Shown: positions 45,511 through 50,816 of the stretch, one piece after another
Layout: each line of letters starts with the position of its first letter
Numbering within the stretch: the stretch's first letter is position 1
DNA from: Bacteroides sp.
Lineage (GTDB): Bacteria; Bacteroidota; Bacteroidia; Bacteroidales; Muribaculaceae
NCBI GenBank assembly: GCA_014801985.1
Contig: JAAVDD010000006.1
Span: 2,434 to 53,249, forward strand
DNA: 50,816 nt
Reading direction: 5' to 3'
Program-made: the position numbers and the translations under genes
The notes under the pieces: generated by a model
Told to the model about the DNA's origin: nothing
The model's database searches: none
The model's input: the letters and a program-made list of their open reading frames with translations, nothing else

Positions 45511-47139
45511 ATGGCAAAAGCATTGAAAATCCGCGATCTCACGTTACGTGACGGACAGCAATCACTGTTCGCCACACGCCTTCGTAACGAGAGCATACGC
45601 CGGCTTCTCCCCCTTTACCGAAAGGCAGGTTTCTATATAATGGAGGTCTGGGGAGGTGCCGTTCCGGATGCTATGATGAGGTATCTTGATGAATCACCAT
45701 GGGACAGGCTGCGTCTTTGTTCGGAAGAGCTGAAGGGGGTTTCTCTATTGGCAGGACTTTCCAGAGGACGCAATCTGTTGGGCTATCTGCCATATCCATC
45801 GTATGTGCTCGACACTTTCTATCAGGAAGCAATCAAAAACGGATTGGAAGTGGTCAGAATCTACGACTCCCTTAACGACCTTGATAATCTCCGAGACTCC
45901 GTGGATATGATCAACGCCTTAGGGGGGATACCTGATACAGCTATCTGCTACACCATTGATCCCAAGGAAGAGCCGGCTCCCGAACCTAAAAAGAAAGGGT
46001 TCTTCGCCCGTCTTTTCGGAGGAGACAATGATGATGAAGAATTGCCTCAGAAAGTTTTCACGGATGATTATTTTGTGAAGAAAGCAAAAGATATGGAGGC
46101 AATGGGGGCAGGGATTCTGACTCTAAAAGATATGACAGGCCTCATACGGCCATCACGTATCTATACTCTTATGCCAAAGCTAAAACATGCCGTAGATATA
46201 CCGGTGGATTTCCATACGCATTCCACTCCCGGTTATGGTCTGGGCGCAGTGTTGACCGCTATCCTGAAGGGTGTGGATATTGTCGACACCAATATATGGT
46301 GGTTTGCAGGAGGTGCGGCAGCTCCTGCCATAGAGCTTGTATGGCTATTCTGCAAGAAACTCGATCTTAAAATCGATGTGGATATGGATGCTGTCGCAGA
46401 GATTCGCAGGGAACTGAAATCAATTCGCGAAGAGCTTGCCGATTTCGATATGAACAGAGACCGACTTCCTCACGATTTTGATGAATGGTATGCCAAGATG
46501 CCTCCGGAGATAGATGCGGAATTTGATCGCGCCATTCAAGCAGCCTCCGACAATGATGACCCTGCACTTATGAAAGCCTGCTGGAAAATTGAGGATTATT
46601 TCGGATTCCCGGCTCCCGACCGGAAAATGAGGAAAGCGGAAATTCCCGATTCCACATATTCAAACATAGTGACACATCTTCGTTCCCTAAAAGAGGAGGA
46701 TCTTCTTGGAGAGACATTGGAACTCGTAGGGAAAGTGCGTAAGGATGCGGGGCTCCCTCCCTTAGTCACTCCCATAGGGCATATTATCGGTACACAAGCC
46801 GCCGCTATCGCCATTGATCGCAAGAAGGGATTACCCGATTACACTACCCTCAATAATCAGTTTGTGGCGCTTGTCAAAGGAGAATATGGACACACTCCTT
46901 CTGAAATCGATCCCTCCTTCAGAGAATATATTACAGGGAATCCGGAAGAAACCGCCTACGACACCACCTCTTTCCGTGAACCACCAAATCCCGAACTCCC
47001 GGAATATGGAGGAGTGAAGCTTGCCCGCAACGACGAAGAATATCTTCTGCTCGAAATGCTTCCCTCCGTTGCATCCGTTTTCTTGAAAAAGAGAAGGGCG
47101 AATGAGTATAAAGATGGTATGCAATCCCCTTTAGAGTAG
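45511..47139 (+). CDS. pyruvate/oxaloacetate carboxyltransferase subunit without biotin domain
   Basis: This 542-residue protein resembles the carboxyltransferase domain of oxaloacetate decarboxylase alpha and pyruvate carboxylase B. DLTLRDGQQSLFATR (residues 9-23), LTLKDMTGL with the catalytic Lys, and the metal-binding DFHTHSTPGYG are all present. The C-terminal part (about 385-500) matches the PYC_OADA-type domain. Two things are odd: no biotinyl-carrier domain or MKM biotin site follows, and the TIM barrel is interrupted near residues 151-185 by a Lys/Pro/acidic insertion containing KKKGFFARLFGG, which could form an amphipathic helix. It probably works with a separate biotin protein encoded elsewhere. 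Confidence 0.88.
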   Translation: MAKALKIRDLTLRDGQQSLFATRLRNESIRRLLPLYRKAGFYIMEVWGGAVPDAMMRYLDESPWDRLRLCSEELKGVSLLAGLSRGRNLLGYLPYPSYVLDTFYQEAIKNGLEVVRIYDSLNDLDNLRDSVDMINALGGIPDTAICYTIDPKEEPAPEPKKKGFFARLFGGDNDDEELPQKVFTDDYFVKKAKDMEAMGAGILTLKDMTGLIRPSRIYTLMPKLKHAVDIPVDFHTHSTPGYGLGAVLTAILKGVDIVDTNIWWFAGGAAAPAIELVWLFCKKLDLKIDVDMDAVAEIRRELKSIREELADFDMNRDRLPHDFDEWYAKMPPEIDAEFDRAIQAASDNDDPALMKACWKIEDYFGFPAPDRKMRKAEIPDSTYSNIVTHLRSLKEEDLLGETLELVGKVRKDAGLPPLVTPIGHIIGTQAAAIAIDRKKGLPDYTTLNNQFVALVKGEYGHTPSEIDPSFREYITGNPEETAYDTTSFREPPNPELPEYGGVKLARNDEEYLLLEMLPSVASVFLKKRRANEYKDGMQSPLE

Positions 47140-47156
47140 CAAATTTCAAGCGGTTT

Positions 47157-47188
47157 ATTGTGTATGTCGCAAAAAATTACTAACTTTG
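47157..47188 (+). promoter_or_regulatory. Bacteroides-type promoter of the L31 gene
   Basis: ATTG (47157-47160), 20 bp, TAACTTTG (47181-47188). Start near 47194. The leader of about 60 nt has a short AGCGGG/CCTGCT stem (about 47199-47217). Confidence 0.6.
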
Positions 47189-47255
47189 CAAGCCATTTAG
47201 CGGGATCGCGACCTGCTATACCATTTATTAATTTAAAGTTTAACTGCAGTAAAAA

Positions 47256-47510
47256 ATGAAAAAAGACATTCATCCCAAGGAATACCGTGAGGTAGTATTT
47301 AAAGATATGTCGAACGATGAGATATTCATCACTCGTTCCACAGTTGCTTCGCGCGAGACTATCGAAATCGACGGCAAAGAGTATCCCCTCGTAAAGCTTG
47401 AGATCACTTCTGCCTCTCACCCCTTCTTCACCGGCAAACAGAAACTCGTTGACACTGCCGGTCGTGTGGATAAATTCCGCAGCCGCTACGGTAACCGCGT
47501 TAAGAAGTAA
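47256..47510 (+). CDS. rpmE2: 50S ribosomal protein L31, type B
   Basis: This 84-residue ribosomal protein opens with [17 protein letters not shown] and carries [21 protein letters not shown], the signature of type B L31. It lacks the zinc-binding cysteines of the C+ form, which places it in the C-minus paralogue group; this form is often the only L31 in Bacteroidota. A strong palindromic terminator follows. Confidence 0.96.
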   Translation: MKKDIHPKEYREVVFKDMSNDEIFITRSTVASRETIEIDGKEYPLVKLEITSASHPFFTGKQKLVDTAGRVDKFRSRYGNRVKK

Positions 47511-47534
47511 GAAGAGGATTAAGTCCTTGAAAAT

Positions 47535-47568
47535 AAAAAACGTTTCGGAAATTTCCGAAACGTTTTTT
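47535..47568 (+). terminator. intrinsic terminator of rpmE2
   Basis: A perfect 34-bp palindrome (47535-47551 with 47552-47568), whose central AAATTT would form the loop, ends in T6. It can act in both directions. Confidence 0.92.
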
Positions 47569-47592
47569 ATTTTCCCACAAAAACTCCAAAAG

Positions 47593-47627
47593 TTGGTCTG
47601 ATTTGCTCAACAATTGGTCTGAATTGC
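47593..47627. repeat. 21-bp-period direct repeat in the space after rpmE2
   Basis: TTGGTCTGATTTGC (47593-47606) and TTGGTCTGAATTGC (47614-47627) differ at one base and are spaced 21 bp, two helical turns. This is part of a 376-bp space (47511-47886) without a gene, which also holds the rpmE2 terminator, a -7 box and one copy of a longer repeat. A dimeric operator is possible; no regulator is identified. Confidence 0.6.
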
Positions 47628-47689
47628 GCGAAAACCACAAGAAAAAAGAAAAAAGCTAAGCGTTCGCAGTGCTCATTTACAAAAAAAGC

Positions 47690-47697
47690 TATCTTTG
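47690..47697 (+). promoter_or_regulatory. -7 box for the orphan gene at 47887
   Basis: TATCTTTG, giving a leader of about 185 nt that includes the 47823 repeat. No clear -33 element. Confidence 0.4.
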
Positions 47698-47822
47698 CCA
47701 TTAGAATAATTGTCTCTTTTTTAGATATAGGCATCTATTGAGTGTTCGGAAAAGCGTAAGAAATATTTTTATCGACTCTTTTTTGAATTTTTTCATTGAT
47801 GTTTCCATATTACTCGCATCGT

Positions 47823-47860
47823 AAAGAGAAAGCCGAATCGCTTGAAAGGACGTAGGCAAA
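47823..47860 (+). repeat. imperfect direct repeat, copy 1
   Basis: AAAGAGAAA, four variable bases, then a 25-bp core (47836-47860) that matches 23 of 25 bases at 49025-49049. It lies just upstream of the orphan gene at 47887 and in the same orientation as copy 2. Confidence 0.8.
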
Positions 47861-47886
47861 CTCTTAATCATAATTCAAAAGTAAGT

Positions 47887-48999
47887 ATGAAAAAAATCAT
47901 TGAGATCTCTGGATTGGAGTATTCTCTTCGAGCATACGATGAAAACGGCGCTCCCTGTAGAAGTCTATTCCAATTTGCGGAAAGGGATGGTATTTCACTT
48001 AAAGTAGATGAAAAGGAATTCACTGACAGTGACCTTGCTGATGTTTTTTTTAATTTACCCGGGAATTTAACCTCCATAGTAGAAGAGTTTCAGGAAGGAA
48101 AAGAATGTTACATAAAGCATTTTTGCGAAGAAAATCAAGCTCTTTCGGCTTCTATTTACACAGAGCCGGCTAAGACTACTATTGAGATAGAGATAGCGGA
48201 AGGTGAAGAGTTTGACCCACAAAAAGCAGCTTTGGTGACATCGCCGTGGGTATATCCCGATGAGGAAACGATCAAGCACATGATTGTAGGATTTCTTTAT
48301 GGGGACAAGGTTTATCCGCTGTATCCGGAAGCAGTCAACCCTGAAGAAGAAAAATGTGTTTGGACAGTCAACTTCAAACAAACAGACGATCAGATCACAT
48401 ACACAGAAGATACTGCATCAGATAAGCAATTGGAGGATGCGTCCAAACTGCCTGTGCTGATATTTCGCTATCAGACCATCTCTTATTGCTATGGACCCGG
48501 TGAAGAATTTGATGTTGAGGAATATCCTGAATATTCCGAATTGGAGGGGCCCGGGGTCATCTCTGCCATCAATGATGCGGGAAACGGAATGACGTTTATA
48601 TGTGCCGACTCTCTGGAATATATCAATATCGGTGAGATGGCTGAGGTGCTTCAGGCGGAACGAATCACAAGATACGAAATCGAGCTTTCTGTTACTGAGA
48701 AAGGCTATGCATTACTTAACTATGCCCACACAATCGATAGCGGTTCAGTCCTGAAAACCATATCAGCAATCTGGGAGAAGTCTTATGAATTTAGCCACGA
48801 AAAACCTGCTTTTGATAAGTTAATCTTCAGAACTATTTTCAGAGATTTAGAGAATTATGCTGAGAATCATGATTATCTTCTTGATAACGGCAAAATCTAT
48901 GAGTTACCAACAGGTAAATTTGACGAAATCATTTTAGATTTGTCAGAAGAGGAACAGGCTCTCAACAAGGAGATAACTCCATTCGACGAGTATGAATAA
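47887..48999 (+). CDS. hypothetical acidic protein
   Basis: I do not recognise this 370-residue protein. It has no signal peptide or membrane segment, is rich in Glu and Asp throughout, and looks like two or three alpha/beta domains (for example FRYQTISYCYGPGEEFDVEEYPEYSE in the middle). The frame is open from 47842, but ATG 47887 (MKKIIEISGLEYSL) starts a normal-looking protein and the earlier stretch overlaps the repeat. The base composition is more AT-rich than the housekeeping genes to the left. Strongly acidic soluble orphans flanked by repeats are common among immunity proteins, but there is no toxin gene here and this is a guess. Confidence 0.7.
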   Translation: MKKIIEISGLEYSLRAYDENGAPCRSLFQFAERDGISLKVDEKEFTDSDLADVFFNLPGNLTSIVEEFQEGKECYIKHFCEENQALSASIYTEPAKTTIEIEIAEGEEFDPQKAALVTSPWVYPDEETIKHMIVGFLYGDKVYPLYPEAVNPEEEKCVWTVNFKQTDDQITYTEDTASDKQLEDASKLPVLIFRYQTISYCYGPGEEFDVEEYPEYSELEGPGVISAINDAGNGMTFICADSLEYINIGEMAEVLQAERITRYEIELSVTEKGYALLNYAHTIDSGSVLKTISAIWEKSYEFSHEKPAFDKLIFRTIFRDLENYAENHDYLLDNGKIYELPTGKFDEIILDLSEEEQALNKEITPFDEYE

Positions 49000-49012
49000 A
49001 TAACTATACTCA

Positions 49013-49049
49013 AAAGAGAAATTCAATCGCTTGAAAGGATATAGGCAAA
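49013..49049 (+). repeat. imperfect direct repeat, copy 2
   Basis: AAAGAGAAA, three variable bases, then the 25-bp core (49025-49049) shared with copy 1. It begins 14 bp after the stop of the orphan gene, so the two copies bracket that gene and lie about 1.19 kb apart. Confidence 0.8.
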
Positions 49050-49100
49050 AAAAGCTACATCCACTAAAATTTCTTAATGCCGGGGCGGCGGATTTTTCGA

Positions 49101-49164
49101 GTCTTTTCTTTCATCTTTGAAGGAGTAGCCTTTCGGGTGCTCCTTCAAAGATGAAAGAAAAGAC
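49101..49164. repeat. perfect 25-bp inverted repeat
   Basis: The left arm 49101-49125 and right arm 49140-49164 are perfectly complementary around a 14-nt loop. No T run follows on either strand, so it is not a typical intrinsic terminator. Its right half overlaps the open frame of the WG-repeat remnant. Confidence 0.92.
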
Positions 49165-49329
49165 CACAACGGCAAGCGAGGATTCATCGACCGCCAGGGA
49201 CTTATTATCGTCAGGGCGGCCTACAGGGAGGTTTCTGAATTTAAAAACGGCGTCGCCCGAGTCAAATCGAGCGACGTCTGGCGCTATATCGATCTCCAAT
49301 GCATTTTCATCAAGAAACCAAAACAATAA
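49129..49329 (+). pseudogene. remnant of a WG-repeat protein (C-terminal end only)
   Basis: The frame opens after a TAG at 49126 and ends at TAA 49327. It reads NGKRGFIDRQGLII, then VSEFKNGVARVKSSDVWRYIDLQ, which is one and a half WG beta-repeats (usual pattern: NGKWGFID, then hydrophobic strand, then F-x-x-G-x-A-x-V, then W-G-Y-I-D). There is no start codon or N-terminal region, and upstream sequence in this frame is the inverted repeat, so only the tail of a once longer gene remains. The GC content is higher than in the genes on both sides. WG-repeat proteins occur in surface and toxin-immunity contexts, but their role is unknown. Confidence 0.75.
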
Positions 49330-49341
49330 TAATGAATTTTT

Positions 49342-50175
49342 ATGGACGATTTTTTTGAATATTGGGACAAAATTCTCAAATATTGGCGCGAAGAAGAAGG
49401 AAGAATTCCAAAGTCTCAGAAGTTTTGGTTTGATGAGCAGAATCATCTGGGACTTCATCGATTGCTAATGCCTGAACCATATTGGGGAAATATTGACAAC
49501 AATTCCGTAGTTTTCATCAATTTTAATCCAGCAGGTGCAGAAACAGCCACGCCGGATGATGACAGTCATATATCGCAAAAAGAAAATCCGGAAAAGGTCT
49601 GCGGTTGGCTAAGTCCTGAATATAGTAAAGTTGCAGTATCCTTTCCTCTTCTTGCGAATGATCCTGAAGATTATAAACACTATAAAGGAGCCGAATGGTG
49701 GCAAAAACGTGTGAAATGGATGAATCAGTTCGGTATAGAGGATAACGATGTTAAACCTTTCGCTATAGAGCTGTGCGCATGGCATTCCAAAAAATGGACG
49801 GGTGGAAAATATCAGTCTAAGCTAAATAGCGAGCCTGAAATTAAAACCTATATAAAGGAACAGTTTGGTCCTTGGCTTGAACGTGCACTAAAAGGTTCTG
49901 AATATCACCTTGCCCTTTGCGTGGGAAAAGAGTTTGCTGATAACGTTATTCCACTTATTTGGCCTGAGTCTCGGGATATCACAAAAGAGATAACGGGAAA
50001 AATTGATCACACCATTGTAAATGGAAATGCCCGGAAATTCTGGGTTTTTGCTATTGATGGATTGGGTCATATTATATGTACATCTGCACAAGGTTCAAAT
50101 AATATTCCTTCGTCAGCGATCTTTGGACAACATGAAAAAAATATTTTTGAAAAAATAAAGTCTAAAAATTTTTGA
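49342..50175 (+). CDS. hypothetical protein, possible uracil-DNA-glycosylase-like fold
   Basis: This 277-residue cytoplasmic protein has no close family I can name. The order of motifs recalls the uracil-DNA-glycosylase superfamily: VVFINFNPAG (about residues 54-63) as the GxNPG-like loop, FAIELCAWHS (about 140-149), HLALCVGKEFAD in the position of the central strand and helix, and IICTSAQGSNNIPSS near the end where the family has its HPS-like motif. None of these is an exact match, so the assignment is tentative. It starts 12 bp after the WG remnant and is AT-rich; the next gene follows after 34 bp. Confidence 0.7.
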   Translation: MDDFFEYWDKILKYWREEEGRIPKSQKFWFDEQNHLGLHRLLMPEPYWGNIDNNSVVFINFNPAGAETATPDDDSHISQKENPEKVCGWLSPEYSKVAVSFPLLANDPEDYKHYKGAEWWQKRVKWMNQFGIEDNDVKPFAIELCAWHSKKWTGGKYQSKLNSEPEIKTYIKEQFGPWLERALKGSEYHLALCVGKEFADNVIPLIWPESRDITKEITGKIDHTIVNGNARKFWVFAIDGLGHIICTSAQGSNNIPSSAIFGQHEKNIFEKIKSKNF

Positions 50176-50209
50176 ATTTTTCCGAGAGAGTTACTATAGT
50201 AGGGACGTT

Positions 50210-50816
50210 ATGATTATATCGGCAAAAACAAAAATAATGATTGTGCCTGACTTCGGCGTTTCAGCCGATGATAAGGCTATGGTGGCTCTCATGGAGGCGA
50301 TTGAGAATCGGGGAGAATACGCAGTCAAGATCGTTGACCTCCCGGCGGTTGTCCGTGATGAGCATACGGGCGAGGAGCTAACAGAATCCAAAGTTATCGA
50401 ACTTGCTGCCCGAAAACTCGAGCAACTGTCAACGTGTTCAGGATTGAAATGGGATGGCAGTGATTACGAATGGGGCGCACCTACTGCGATAATCGTTTTC
50501 GGAAAGTCGGCGATGCTTGCCGGAGGACTTGGCCAAAAAATATACTCTTCATCAATCCTGAGTATGACTCGGAGTGGCCGTGGAAGAAACTGTATTATGC
50601 CGACCAAAAACTTGCCGGGCAGTATCATAGCGATAAGCACGAATATGAGCGTCGGTTCATGGAGACTGTGCTTTGGGAAGGCACGGAGCGTACCCGTCCC
50701 TGGTGCTATTCACGGCGCTATGGCCTGATAGCTAATAAAGATTATATCTGGGAGTTTTGGAATCGCTACCCGCGTATGGCCGAGGTGAACCGCGATCTCG
50801 ATGGCAACACCGAAGG
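50210..50816 (+). pseudogene. frameshifted gene of unknown function, running off the window
   Basis: The first frame from 50210 gives a sensible sequence up to AIIVFGKSAMLAGGLGQK, after which it turns into low-quality sequence and stops at 50728. A second frame, one base back, continues sensibly from the six-A run at 50535-50540: NILFINPEYDSEWPWKKLYY and onward without a stop to the window edge. One more A would restore a single frame, reading GLGQKNILFINPEYD. GKSAMLAGGL followed by a strand ending in INPE resembles the nucleophile elbow and next strand of small alpha/beta hydrolases, but this is a weak inference. The cause may be a real mutation, a sequencing error, or programmed slippage. 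Confidence 0.75.

Noticed and set aside
46000..47139. A biotinyl-carrier domain in or after the carboxyltransferase
   Set aside because: No MKM-type biotin site occurs in the C-terminal region, and the next gene is rpmE2.
49101..49164. A retron or IS end at the inverted repeat
   Set aside because: No reverse transcriptase or transposase is present in the window, and no target-site duplication is evident.
50533..50541. A classical programmed -1 frameshift site
   Set aside because: The zero-frame codons are CAA AAA ATA, which do not form the X XXY YYZ slippery pattern, and no clear stimulatory hairpin follows; simple mutation is likelier, though slippage on six A cannot be excluded.

Overview
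The window looks like a chromosomal segment of a gut Bacteroidales, most likely Muribaculaceae-like. The evidence is a repertoire typical of Bacteroidota (a GH77 4-alpha-glucanotransferase with two starch-binding domains, an OstA-like protein, DUF3943, DUF3089 and DUF5063 proteins, a type B L31), little sign of Shine-Dalgarno sites, and repeated matches to the Bacteroides-type promoter (TTTG, about 19-21 bp, TAnnTTTG). The genus is an inference; no marker gene in the window settles it.

Layout. 0-6.4 kb: tRNA-Ser(CGA), a uridine phosphorylase, then a leftward overlapping operon (Ntn amidohydrolase, small membrane protein, hotdog thioesterase, DprA) behind a DUF1015 gene, and a Fur-family regulator with an apparently leaderless promoter. 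6.5-14 kb: EamA transporter, AraC regulator, B12-dependent ribonucleotide reductase, MalQ. 14-22.8 kb (leftward): MutL, OstA-like protein, a SurA-like isomerase and a SurA-related lipoprotein as one operon, preceded by a separate double-parvulin isomerase; together these suggest outer-membrane assembly. 22.8-30.3 kb: RecQ, ClpX, ClpP, trigger factor, M18 aminopeptidase. 30.5-33.6 kb: a DUF3089 lipoprotein with a 12-bp repeat at its 5' end, divergent from a NUDIX regulator and a VWA protein. 33.6-36.3 kb: YicC, Gmk, NadD, DUF5063 in an overlapping operon. 36.3-40.6 kb: lipoprotein, DUF3943 protein, phosphohexomutase. 40.7-47.6 kb (rightward): flavin reductase, a RIC/hemerythrin protein paired with a LuxR-type regulator, PBP1A, a carboxyltransferase without a biotin domain, and L31.

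From about 47.6 kb to the end the character changes. The sequence is AT-richer, the proteins are unfamiliar, an imperfect direct repeat flanks one orphan gene, a perfect 25-bp inverted repeat abuts the broken end of a WG-repeat gene, and the last gene is interrupted by a one-base frameshift at a six-A run. This is the accessory, actively decaying part of the window and the best place to look for something undescribed. I see no complete recognisable defence system, CRISPR array, integrase or insertion sequence.
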